Assembly: GCF_008085905.1 (NCBI RefSeq)
Contig: NZ_VSFF01000002.1
Span: 62,001 to 126,000 of the forward strand
Origin: Actinomadura syzygii
GTDB lineage: Bacteria > Actinomycetota > Actinomycetes > Streptosporangiales > Streptosporangiaceae
Direction of reading: 5' to 3'
DNA: 64,000 nt
The notes beneath the pieces are model-generated. The model was not told the DNA's origin. It did not search any database and saw nothing but the letters and a program-made list of their open reading frames with translations. Shown here piece by piece: positions 35,903 to 43,226 of the stretch (positions are counted from its first letter, which is position 1; each line of letters opens with the position of its first letter). Position numbers and translations under genes: made by a program.

Positions 35903-36103
35903 CCTGAATCGGCCGATCACGGCATACCTTCTGTCAGTACCTTCTAGGGTGATTCGGTAATGGGGCGGGTGTGCGTCGGTCTTGCTCCCGGACCAGGCCA
36001 GGTGATCGGCGTGCTCGCACAGCCCGGGGAGGAGGAGGTCGACGTCGTGACCGTGCAATCGGTAGGAGTGTCCTGGGTCCGGTGAGCCCAGGTCAGTAAC
36101 CTC
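35888..36103 (-). pseudogene. Possible gene remnant (no start codon)
   Basis: A minus-strand frame, open between a stop at 36104-36106 and TAG at 35888-35890, reads ...DLGSPDPGHSYRLHGHDVD, LLLPGLCEHADHLAWSGSKT and DAHPPHYRITLEGT. Codon choice in its central part is coding-like (high GC at third positions). No ATG or GTG opens it; a TTG at 36058 would give 56 residues. It overlaps the end of the secreted-protein gene by 15 bases. It may be the 3' end of a decayed gene. I do not recognise it. Confidence 0.25.
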
Positions 36104-36115
36104 TCACGTCGACGG

Positions 36116-36143
36116 GCCGCGGAGTGGACCACCGCTCCGCGGC
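36116..36143. terminator. Hairpin between gene remnant and SDR gene
   Basis: GCCGCGGAG (36116-36124) pairs perfectly with CTCCGCGGC (36135-36143), 10-base loop. Could terminate the minus-strand SDR transcript that ends at 36236. Apart from this hairpin and the possible remnant, the gap 35903-36235 holds only two TACCTTCT direct repeats near 35925 and 35938. Confidence 0.45.
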
Positions 36144-36235
36144 CTCCTCGGTTCCGGGTGGTGTACCAATGCCTACCATTTGTGAACCATTTTCTACTCC
36201 CCGTTCGGAAACCGGGAAATGGCCGCCGAATGCCA

Positions 36236-37096
36236 TTAGCCGCGGGGCGCGGGGATTCGCGCCAGCAGGCGCAGGGAAGCGGGCGAGACCCTCGACAACG
36301 TCCGCAGGAGATGGCCCTCGGCGGTGACGGGCACCACCGGCCTGTTCTTCACGATGGCGTTGACGATCCGCTCCGCGACCCGCTCCGGCGGGTAGTTGCG
36401 CGCCTTCAACGCCTTGAGGCTCCGCTGCCGCGTCCGCTCGCCGGCCTCCTCGTCGCCGACGAAGGTGCCGTTCGCGACGATGTCGGTGGTGACGAAGCCG
36501 GGGCAGACGGCCGTGACGCCGATGCGGGAGCTCGCGAACTCGGCGCGCAGGCACTCGCTCAGCATGAGGACGGCGGCCTTCGTCGTGCAGTAGGCGGGCA
36601 GCGCCCGCGTCGGCGTGTACGCGGCGGCGGACGCGATGTTGACGATGTGCCCGCCGAGGTTCGGCTTGTCCGGCTTGTTGGGGAGGGTGTGCACGCGGTC
36701 GTGCATCTGCTTGCCGAACAGCCGCGAGCCGTGGACGACCCCCCACAGGTTCACGCCGACGATCCGGTCCCAGTCGTCCAGGGACGTGTCGAGGAACGAG
36801 CCCGCGACTGCGATCCCGGCGTTGTTGACGACGATGTCCGGTGCGCGGTGGGCCTCCTTCACCGCGGCCGCGAAGCTCTCCATATCGGCGGCGTCCGACA
36901 CGTCCACCTGGTAGGCGGTGCCGCCCGCGCCGACCGACTTCGCGAGCGCGGCGGTGCGCTCGGCGGCGGCGAGGTCGATGTCCGCGGCGACGACGTTCGC
37001 GCCGCGCTCGGCCAGCGCGAGGGCGGTCGCCCGGCCGATCCCGCCGCCGGCTCCGGTGACCACGGCGAGTGCTCCGTCGAACTGCGCGAGTGGCAT
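36236..37096 (-). CDS. SDR-family oxidoreductase
   Basis: 286 residues, classical short-chain dehydrogenase: cofactor loop VVTGAGGGIGRATA (residues 12-25), D of VVAADIDL favouring NAD(H), NNAGIAV, catalytic Ser in IVNIASAAAY and Y-x3-K in YCTTKAAV. The C-terminal extension NAIVKNRPVVPVTAEGHLLRTLSR is common in SDRs found beside flavin monooxygenases and TetR genes. GGAGG precedes the ATG at 37096. It shares a strand with the TetR gene upstream and may be under its control. Substrate unknown. Confidence 0.9.
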   Translation of the reverse strand: MPLAQFDGALAVVTGAGGGIGRATALALAERGANVVAADIDLAAAERTAALAKSVGAGGTAYQVDVSDAADMESFAAAVKEAHRAPDIVVNNAGIAVAGSFLDTSLDDWDRIVGVNLWGVVHGSRLFGKQMHDRVHTLPNKPDKPNLGGHIVNIASAAAYTPTRALPAYCTTKAAVLMLSECLRAEFASSRIGVTAVCPGFVTTDIVANGTFVGDEEAGERTRQRSLKALKARNYPPERVAERIVNAIVKNRPVVPVTAEGHLLRTLSRVSPASLRLLARIPAPRG

Positions 37097-37142
37097 GCAG
37101 ACCTCCGAGGAATCCGGACGGAATGGAGTGATCCAACCGTAC

Positions 37143-37778
37143 TCAGCGAGCGTCCGGAGTGCGTTCCGCGGCGTCCGGGAGGTAGGGGCCGAGGCCGCTC
37201 CAGCAGAAGTCGGTCATATGGCGGGCGGCGTCCTCGGCCGACACCTCGGGGCGCCGCGCCTGCCACTGCGCGAGCCGTTCGCTGCCGCCTAGGATGATCT
37301 GTGTGAACGCCTCGATCACGGTGGCGGGCGCGGCCGGCGCGAACGCGGTCAGCACCCCGGCGATCAGCGTGCTCTGCTGCTCGCGCGTCGCCTCGATGGC
37401 CTCCGCCGTGGACGGCGGCGCGGACGGCGACCCGCCCAGCAGCATCGCGAACGACCTGCTGTGCGCCTCGACGAACCCGAAGTAGGCGAGCATGCCCTGC
37501 CAGAGGATCTCGCGCGGAGTGCTCGCCCCGGCCATCGCCTTCCGCGTGACGTCGAACAGCTCGGCCTTGGAGCGCCCGATGCAGGCGAGGAGCAGGCCGT
37601 CCTTGGAGCCGAAGTACTCGTAGAGCATCGGCTTGGAGACGCCGCAGCGCTCGGCGATCTCGTCCATGGACGTGGCCTGGTAGCCGCGGTCGCCGAAGAC
37701 CTCCTCCGCCACGTCCAGCATCTGCCGCTCGCGCTCGGCGCGGGACATGCGCCGCCGTCGCGGTGTGGTGCTGCTCAC
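37143..37778 (-). CDS. TetR-family regulator
   Basis: 211 residues (GTG at 37778; an ATG at 37748 is also possible). N-terminal HTH: MLDVAEEVFGDRGYQATSMDEIAERCGVSKPMLYEYFGSKDGLL. The C-terminal ligand domain has no recognisable signature. It diverges from the flavin monooxygenase, and a 35-bp near-perfect palindrome lies between them, so it probably represses itself, the downstream SDR gene and the monooxygenase. Confidence 0.92.
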   Translation of the reverse strand: MSSTTPRRRRMSRAERERQMLDVAEEVFGDRGYQATSMDEIAERCGVSKPMLYEYFGSKDGLLLACIGRSKAELFDVTRKAMAGASTPREILWQGMLAYFGFVEAHSRSFAMLLGGSPSAPPSTAEAIEATREQQSTLIAGVLTAFAPAAPATVIEAFTQIILGGSERLAQWQARRPEVSAEDAARHMTDFCWSGLGPYLPDAAERTPDAR

Positions 37779-37810
37779 AGGAGAATCCTAGTCATTGGAC
37801 CTACCGTCAA

Positions 37811-37845
37811 TAACCTACTCCCGGTAACTTACCCGGAGTAGGTTA
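37811..37845. promoter_or_regulatory. 35-bp palindromic operator between tetR and the monooxygenase gene
   Basis: TAACCTACTCCCGGTAA (37811-37827), a central C, and TTACCCGGAGTAGGTTA (37829-37845): 17-bp arms with a single mismatch. It sits 17 bases before the monooxygenase ATG and 32 before the tetR start, the position expected for a dual repressor site. Confidence 0.8.
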
Positions 37846-37862
37846 CGCGAGAGGGATGGATC

Positions 37863-39326
37863 ATGAGCGAGCGCGCCCCGGCGATCGTCGTCATCGGCTC
37901 CGGCTTCGCCGGCCTCGGCATGGCGATCAGGCTCAGGCAGTCCGGCTTCCACGACTTCGTCGTCCTCGAGAAGAGCCAGGCCCTCGGCGGGACGTGGCAC
38001 GACAACACCTATCCGGGCTGCGCCTGCGACGTCCCCTCGCACATGTACTCCTTCTCCTTCGAGCTGAACCCGGGCTGGTCGCGGATGTTCGCCCCGCAGC
38101 CCGAGATCCGCGCCTACCTGGAGCGCACCGCCGACAAGTACGGGGTGCGCGAGCACATCCGCTTCGGCGCGGCCGTCGACTCGATGGAGTACGACGACGG
38201 CGCGCGGCGCTGGAAGGTGACGCTCGCGGACGGGACGGTCCTCACCCCGAAGGCCGTCGTGTCGGGGATCGGGGCGCTGCACGTCCCCTCCTATCCGGAC
38301 CTGCCGGGCACGGAGCGGTTCCGCGGCGCCGCGTTCCACTCCGCCGAGTGGGACCACTCCTACGACATGACCGGCAAGCGCGTCGCCGTGGTCGGGACGG
38401 GCGCGTCCGCGATCCAGTTCGTCCCGAAGCTCGCAGAACAGGCAGGGAGCCTGGTCGTCTTCCAGCGGACGCCGCCGTGGGTGCAGCCGAAGCCCGACCA
38501 GCCCATCCCGAAGCCCGTCCGGACGGTGTTCAAGCACGTCCCGGGCACGGCGCGGGCGTTCCGGGGCGCGATCTACTGGGCGCTAGAGGCGCGCGCGGTC
38601 GGGTTCACGATCGACCCGCGGCTGTCCGGCGTCCAGGACGCGATCGCCCGCCGCCACATCAAGGCCCAGATCGACGACCCGGAACTGCGCGCCAAGGTCA
38701 CGCCCGACTACACGATCGGCTGCAAGCGGATCCTGCTGTCCAACGACTACTATCCGGCGCTCGCGCGGCCGAACGTGGAGCTCGTGACCGATGCGATCAC
38801 CGAGGTCCGCGAGCACTCCGTCGTCACCGCCGACGGGCGCGAGCACGAGGTCGACTGCATCGTCTACGGCACCGGCTTCAAGGTCACCGACGCGCTCACC
38901 GACCTGCGCGTCACCGGGCGCGGCGGCGTCAAGCTCCAGGAGATCTGGGCGGACGGCATCGAGGCGCACCGCGGCACGACGATCCCCGGCATGCCCAACT
39001 TCTTCATGCTGCTCGGCCCGAACACCGGCCTCGGCCACACCTCCGTCGTGTTCATGATCGAGGTGCAGATCCAGCACGTGCTGAGCTGCCTGCGCCTGCT
39101 CCAGGAGTCGGGCGCGGACACCATCGAGCCGAAGCCGGCGGCGGCCCGCCGCTTCAACGACCGGGTGCAGCGGCGGCTGCGCCGCGCCGTGTGGAACGAG
39201 GGCGGCTGCAGCAGCTGGTACCTGGACGACGAGGGCGTCAACCGGACGCTGTGGCCGGGCCACACGTTCGAGTTCTGGGCCGGGTCCCGCAAGGCGAAGC
39301 CGGCGGAGTACGAGCTGGCCCCCTGA
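37863..39326 (+). CDS. Flavin-containing monooxygenase, Baeyer-Villiger type
   Basis: 487 residues. FAD Rossmann motif VIGSGFAGLGMAIRL (residues 10-24), the BVMO fingerprint FRGAAFHSAEWDHS (FxGxxxHxxxW), NADPH motif VAVVGTGASAIQF, and the C-terminal conserved GLGHTSVVFMIE and DEGVNRTLWPGHTFEFW. Inserts one oxygen into ketones or hydroxylates substrates at the expense of NADPH. Together with the divergent SDR it could oxidise an alcohol to a ketone and then an ester; this pairing is inferred. Expression is likely controlled by the TetR palindrome. Confidence 0.93.
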   Translation: MSERAPAIVVIGSGFAGLGMAIRLRQSGFHDFVVLEKSQALGGTWHDNTYPGCACDVPSHMYSFSFELNPGWSRMFAPQPEIRAYLERTADKYGVREHIRFGAAVDSMEYDDGARRWKVTLADGTVLTPKAVVSGIGALHVPSYPDLPGTERFRGAAFHSAEWDHSYDMTGKRVAVVGTGASAIQFVPKLAEQAGSLVVFQRTPPWVQPKPDQPIPKPVRTVFKHVPGTARAFRGAIYWALEARAVGFTIDPRLSGVQDAIARRHIKAQIDDPELRAKVTPDYTIGCKRILLSNDYYPALARPNVELVTDAITEVREHSVVTADGREHEVDCIVYGTGFKVTDALTDLRVTGRGGVKLQEIWADGIEAHRGTTIPGMPNFFMLLGPNTGLGHTSVVFMIEVQIQHVLSCLRLLQESGADTIEPKPAAARRFNDRVQRRLRRAVWNEGGCSSWYLDDEGVNRTLWPGHTFEFWAGSRKAKPAEYELAP

Positions 39327-39343
39327 CCGACCGGCTCCCTGAG

Positions 39344-39991
39344 CTACTTGGCGGGCGCGAAGATCGGGCGGAAGCCCGAGATGAGCTGGCGGACCACCGG
39401 ACGCTGCTCGGCCGGGGTCCGCCCGCGCAGGTCGTGGATCGGGTCGAGGCCGTCGTAGTACGGGGCGAGCGCGAGGAACGGCAGGATCGTCATCAGCCAC
39501 GTCGCGAGGACGGCGAGGTCGGCGTCCTCGCGGATCTCGCCCCGCTCCCGCCACAGCTTCAGCGTCGGGTGGATGACCTGGAGGTAGTGCTGGTTGGCCG
39601 TGTCGCGGACGACGGACCGGACGCTGTTGTCGAGCTCGAAGTTCGTCGCCGCGGTGACGCCGCGCTCCAGCGGGTGGTCGGCCATGTACTCGGTCCAATC
39701 GCACAGGACGTCGAACAGCCACTCGTCGAAGGACTGCTCGAAGTCGACCCGCGCGATGCGGCGCTCCATCTCCTCGCGGACCCGGCGGGACGCCTCGTCG
39801 CAGACGAACGCGTAGAACTCCAGCTTGTCGCTGAAGTACTGGAAGAGGGAGCCTTTGGCGATCCCCGCCTCGCGCGCGATGGTGTTGAGACTGCCCGTCG
39901 AGTACCCGTTCTCGCCGAATTCCCGCATCGCCACTTCGAGTACGCGCTCGCGCTTGGCGACATTGAGGCGGAACCAGGTCGACGTTGGCAT
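39344..39991 (-). CDS. TetR-family regulator
   Basis: 215 residues with AAGGGG before the ATG. HTH near the N-terminus: VLEVAMREFGENGYSTGSLNTIAREAGIAKGSLFQYFSDKLEFYAFV. The C-terminal domain DWLFDVLCDWTEYMADHPLERGVTAATNFEL resembles regulators of lipid or hydrocarbon genes. It converges on the monooxygenase gene. Target unknown; the 81-base upstream gap contains GGTAACCCG and GGATAACGG half-sites. Confidence 0.9.
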   Translation of the reverse strand: MPTSTWFRLNVAKRERVLEVAMREFGENGYSTGSLNTIAREAGIAKGSLFQYFSDKLEFYAFVCDEASRRVREEMERRIARVDFEQSFDEWLFDVLCDWTEYMADHPLERGVTAATNFELDNSVRSVVRDTANQHYLQVIHPTLKLWRERGEIREDADLAVLATWLMTILPFLALAPYYDGLDPIHDLRGRTPAEQRPVVRQLISGFRPIFAPAK

Positions 39992-40072
39992 GGACCCCTT
40001 CGACTTTCCGTCAGGAACCGGTAACCCGAAGGTCAGGATAACGGTCCATCGCGTCCAGTGTGACCCTAAACA

Positions 40073-40915
40073 TCACCCGTCCCCCTCCGAAACGTCGGAG
40101 AGGTACTTGAGCGTGTACGCGGGCGACGCGAAATCGCCGCCCTGCGGCACGTCGGGGCCGACGAACGTGTCCGGGACGCCGTAGGACGCGGCGTCGTCGA
40201 CCGGCGCGTAGCCGAGGCGCTCGTCCAGCTCCCAGAAGCGGCGGGCGTTGTCCGAAACCGCGTAGGCGGCGAGGAACCCGGGTGCCGGGACGGTCAGCGC
40301 CGCCAGCACGAAGCCCGCGCAGTCCCGGTGGCTGAGCCAGGTGGCGAGGTGCCGGGGCTCGCTCGGACGCGCTTCGAGGCTGCCGATGCGCAGGCACACG
40401 ACGTCCAGGCCGAACTTGTCGGCGTAGAGGCGGCCGAGGGCCTCGACGGCGACCTTGCTGACCCCGTACAGGCCGTCAGGTCTCGGCGGCATCACGGCCG
40501 AGACATTTTCGGTCGACCGGTAAAGACCGGTCAGTCGGTTGCTGCTCGCGAGGACGACGCGCGGCACGCCCGCCGCCCGCGCCGCCTCCAGGACGCGCTG
40601 CGTGCCGAGAATGTTGCCCTCGACGAGGTCGGGGAAGGGCGCCTCGTCGGGGACGCCCGCCAGGTGGACCACCGCCTCCGGGGGGTGCGGGGGGCCGCCC
40701 CCCACTGGAGAGCCCGCGTTTGCGCCGCCGACGACCCGCGCTGCCTCCGCCGGGTCGGACAGGTCGGCCTGGAACACGGCCTCGTTCGGGGCCTCGGCGT
40801 CGAGCGGGACGCGGTCGACGAGCACCAGCCGCTCGGCCGCCGCGCGCAGCGGGGCGCGTACCGCGGCACCGACGCGGCCCGCCGCGCCAGTCAGCACGAT
40901 CGTCCCGAGGGTCAT
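40073..40915 (-). CDS. NAD-dependent epimerase/dehydratase, uronate-dehydrogenase-like
   Basis: 280 residues from the ATG at 40915. Extended SDR: VLTGAAGRVGAAVRA nucleotide loop, VVHLAGVPDEAPFPDLVEGNILGTQRVLEAARAAGV, VLASSNRLTGLYR and catalytic YGVSK. The pattern fits uronate dehydrogenases (oxidation of uronic acids to lactones). An unusual 15-residue stretch NAGSPVGGGPPHPPE splits the expected GA(D)AVVHLAG strand; its DNA is a G-run/C-run hairpin, suggesting insertion of a small palindromic element. Whether the enzyme is still active is uncertain. Confidence 0.82.
   Translation of the reverse strand: MTLGTIVLTGAAGRVGAAVRAPLRAAAERLVLVDRVPLDAEAPNEAVFQADLSDPAEAARVVGGANAGSPVGGGPPHPPEAVVHLAGVPDEAPFPDLVEGNILGTQRVLEAARAAGVPRVVLASSNRLTGLYRSTENVSAVMPPRPDGLYGVSKVAVEALGRLYADKFGLDVVCLRIGSLEARPSEPRHLATWLSHRDCAGFVLAALTVPAPGFLAAYAVSDNARRFWELDERLGYAPVDDAASYGVPDTFVGPDVPQGGDFASPAYTLKYLSDVSEGDG
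40676..40723. repeat. Small palindromic insertion inside the uronate-dehydrogenase-like gene
   Basis: About 45-48 bases, in frame, containing GGGGGG (40689-40694) and CCCCCC (40698-40703). It encodes a Gly/Pro-rich loop not expected in the family at the end of the third beta strand. Confidence 0.4.
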
Positions 40916-41003
40916 GTCCAGCAGTGTGGCACCCCGGCCGCCATCATGATCAATTGGGGTCCGATCTCGGGTGATCTGGTGGGGAAATGTGCGCGGCGGA
41001 GGT

Positions 41004-41024
41004 CGTGAGCTTTGCTCACGTTTT
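41004..41024 (+). terminator. Rho-independent terminator-like hairpin
   Basis: CGTGAGC (41004-41010), loop TTT, GCTCACG (41014-41020), then TTTT. A textbook terminator on the plus strand, yet no plus-strand gene precedes it; it could be an attenuator or end a small transcript. It lies in the relatively AT-rich gap 40916-41218. Confidence 0.5.
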
Positions 41025-41058
41025 GTGATCATGAAAAAGGAGGGCATAGCGAGGTTTA

Positions 41059-41178
41059 ATGATCAATGTCATGGCAATCCAGGAATTCGGGATGACCGTA
41101 GACGGGTGGCTGACCTGGGGTGCGATGGACGGGGTTGATTCGCGTCCGGGGCGCATGCTTCCATCCAATTCGGCATAA
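41059..41178 (+). CDS. Small ORF (39 aa), uncertain
   Basis: Reads MINVMAIQEFGMTVDGWLTW and continues GAMDGVDSRPGRMLPSNSA. It begins 4 bases after GCGAGG and 13 after AGGAGGG, so initiation is not convincing. Codon bias is weaker than in neighbouring genes. It could be a decayed gene start, a leader ORF for the downstream secreted protein, or chance. A -10-like CATAAT (41174-41179) for the next gene overlaps its stop. Confidence 0.25.
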   Translation: MINVMAIQEFGMTVDGWLTWGAMDGVDSRPGRMLPSNSA

Positions 41179-41218
41179 TTCGCGGAGACGGCCGCGACGC
41201 GGTGGAGGTGCGTTCAGG

Positions 41219-42454
41219 GTGCGCTCACGATCGGCGGGATCGATCCTGGCTGGACTGGGCGCGGTGGCGCTCATCGGCACGGCGACGCCGCCGGTGACCG
41301 CGGCGGAGCCGACGGCCGACCCGAGCGGCGGCGCGTCCGGGACGCCGAGCGGGTCGCCGAGCGATCCGCCGGGCGGCACCCCGAGCGAGACGCCCAGCGA
41401 CCCGCCGAAGACCGACCCGCCCAAGACCGACCCTCCGAAGACCGACCCTCCGAAGACGGACCCGCCCAAGACGGACCCGCCCAAGACTGATCCGCCTAAG
41501 ACCGATCCTCCGAAGACGGATCCGCCGAAGACCGATCCACCCAAAACCGATCCGCCCAAGACCGACCCGCCCACCACTCCGCCCACGAAGCCGCCGACCA
41601 CCGGGCGGCCGACCAAGCCGCCCGCGAAGCCGCCGACCAAACCGAAGACGCCCGTGCTGTCGCTCGGGCTGACGGTGTCGTCGGCGACGGTGCGTCCCGG
41701 CGGATCGGTCACCGCGACCGTGAAGGTGGCGTCCGCGAACGCGACGGCGACGGGCGCGGTGCTGCGGCTGTCGGCGTCCGGCGGCTCGGTCGGGCCGCCG
41801 ACGCGGAGCCTCGGCGGCGTCGGGGGCGGCGGCGTCTCGGCGCAGGCGACGGTGCGCGCGCCCTCTGACGCGAAGCCCGGCGTGATCACGCTGCGCGCGG
41901 ACGTGTCGGCGGCGAAGGCCAAGGGCGCGTCCGGCGCCTACAAGCTGATCGTCACGGACCCGGGCGGCGCGCCGCCGCCCGGGGTGAGCCTCGCGAACCT
42001 GCCGCCCGGCGTCCCGCCGCTCACCCCGTCCGGGTTCGACCCGCTGGCGGGCGTCGAGATACCGCAGGTGGCGCTGCCTCCGGTGGCGCCGCCGCAGGTC
42101 GCGCCGGAGCAGGCGACGGGGCCGTTCGTGCCGGTGGCGAGCCTGCACACGCTGCCCGGGAAGCCGTTCACCCTGAACGAGTTGGGCGCGCTCCAGGCCG
42201 GGTTCCTCGCCGCGATGTCGTCGGCCGTGACGCTGCTGCTGCTCAGGCTGCGGCTCGCGCGCCGGGCCGCGCGGCGGCGGGACGCCGTCCGGCCGGGACC
42301 GGTGCTCGTGCCGCGTGCCGCGCTGCCGCCGCGCTCGGTCCGGCGGCGGCTCGTGCCCGCCGGACGGCCGCTCACCGCGGCGCGGCTGCGCACCCTGCCG
42401 CCGCAGCCCGCGCACGTCCGCTCGGTGCGGATGGTCTGGACGCCCGCCCGGTGA
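41219..42454 (+). CDS. Secreted, membrane-anchored KTDPP-repeat protein
   Basis: 411 residues from the GTG at 41219 (GGAGG 10 bases upstream). Signal peptide: RSRSAGSILAGLGAVALIGTATPPVTAA. Then a Gly/Ser/Pro segment, eleven exact KTDPP pentapeptides (residues about 64-118), a Pro/Thr/Lys spacer, an immunoglobulin-like beta domain (LSLGLTVSSATVRPGGSVTATVKVASANA ... ITLRADVSA), a second Pro-rich spacer and a C-terminal membrane helix (AGFLAAMSSAVTLLLLRLRLA) with an Arg-rich tail. No sortase LPXTG. Probably spans the cell wall; the repeat may act as a rigid stalk. Function unknown. Confidence 0.75.
   Translation: MRSRSAGSILAGLGAVALIGTATPPVTAAEPTADPSGGASGTPSGSPSDPPGGTPSETPSDPPKTDPPKTDPPKTDPPKTDPPKTDPPKTDPPKTDPPKTDPPKTDPPKTDPPKTDPPTTPPTKPPTTGRPTKPPAKPPTKPKTPVLSLGLTVSSATVRPGGSVTATVKVASANATATGAVLRLSASGGSVGPPTRSLGGVGGGGVSAQATVRAPSDAKPGVITLRADVSAAKAKGASGAYKLIVTDPGGAPPPGVSLANLPPGVPPLTPSGFDPLAGVEIPQVALPPVAPPQVAPEQATGPFVPVASLHTLPGKPFTLNELGALQAGFLAAMSSAVTLLLLRLRLARRAARRRDAVRPGPVLVPRAALPPRSVRRRLVPAGRPLTAARLRTLPPQPAHVRSVRMVWTPAR
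41408..41572 (+). repeat. 11 x 15-bp repeat encoding KTDPP
   Basis: Eleven consecutive 15-base units, each translating to KTDPP but differing at synonymous positions (for example AAGACCGACCCGCCC, AAGACGGATCCGCCG, AAAACCGATCCGCCC). The protein repeat is exact while the DNA has drifted, showing selection at the protein level. Confidence 0.95.
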
Positions 42455-42490
42455 CGCCGCCCGCCCGGTGACGCCGCCGGTCCCGGCGGC

Positions 42491-43150
42491 TCAGCGGGCG
42501 AGCCGGATCAGGATGCGGCACACCTCTTCGATGATCTCCGTCGCGTCGGCCTCGCTCTCGGCCGTCGCGATCTCCCGCCCGGCCTCGCCGATCACCGTCG
42601 TGAGGACGAGGCTCAGCACCTGCTCGGGACGTCCCGCGGGCGCCCCGCCGGACGGGCCGCCGAGCAGCTTCGTGTTCTGCGCGATCCACTTCTGCGCCCG
42701 GCTGCGCCGCATCAGCGACGACCCGGACGGCCCCTCCCCGGCGAGGAACAGCCGCGCCGCGTCCCGCCGCTCCCAGCACACCCGCAGGTAGGCGCGGGCG
42801 CCCGCGATGAACAGCGCGATCGGGTCGGCCTCGCCGCCCTTGCGCGCCGCCGACACCGCCTGCGCCGCGCTCGCCTCCTGCTCGGCGGACAGCTCCTCCC
42901 ACAGCGCGACGTACAGCCCGGCCTTGCCGCCGTAGTGGTGGTAGAGGCTGCCGACGCTGATCCCGGACCGCTCGACGATCTCGGCGATGCCCGCGTCCGC
43001 GTAACCGCGGTCGGCGAACACCTCGAGCGCCGCGGACAGCAGCGCCTGCCGGGTCGCGTCGGCCCGCGCCCACTGGCGTCCGCCGCCGGAGTCGCCGCCG
43101 CCCGAGCCGTCGTGCGCCCCGTTCGCCTGCCGCGCCCTGCCCGTCCGCAT
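42491..43150 (-). CDS. TetR-family regulator
   Basis: About 219 residues from the ATG at 43150 (frame open to 43183). A Gly/Ser-rich N-terminal tail precedes the HTH: ALLSAALEVFADRGYADAGIAEIVERSGISVGSLYHHYGGKAGLYVALWEELSAEQ. The C-terminal half (FIAGARAYLRVCWERRDAARLFLAGEGP) is the common TetR ligand domain without a known specificity. It converges on the KTDPP gene with 36 bases between, and lies downstream of the transglycosylase-like gene. Confidence 0.9.
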   Translation of the reverse strand: MRTGRARQANGAHDGSGGGDSGGGRQWARADATRQALLSAALEVFADRGYADAGIAEIVERSGISVGSLYHHYGGKAGLYVALWEELSAEQEASAAQAVSAARKGGEADPIALFIAGARAYLRVCWERRDAARLFLAGEGPSGSSLMRRSRAQKWIAQNTKLLGGPSGGAPAGRPEQVLSLVLTTVIGEAGREIATAESEADATEIIEEVCRILIRLAR

Positions 43151-43226
43151 CCCACCATGGTGCCAGGCCGCGTCCGCCCGCACCCGCGTCGCGCGGCTCA
43201 GAACAGGCGGGTCGAAAACGGGAGGG

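Noticed and set aside
41408..41572. Tandem 15-bp units considered as a CRISPR-like or satellite array
   Set aside because: The units are contiguous, in frame and encode KTDPP exactly; there are no spacers.
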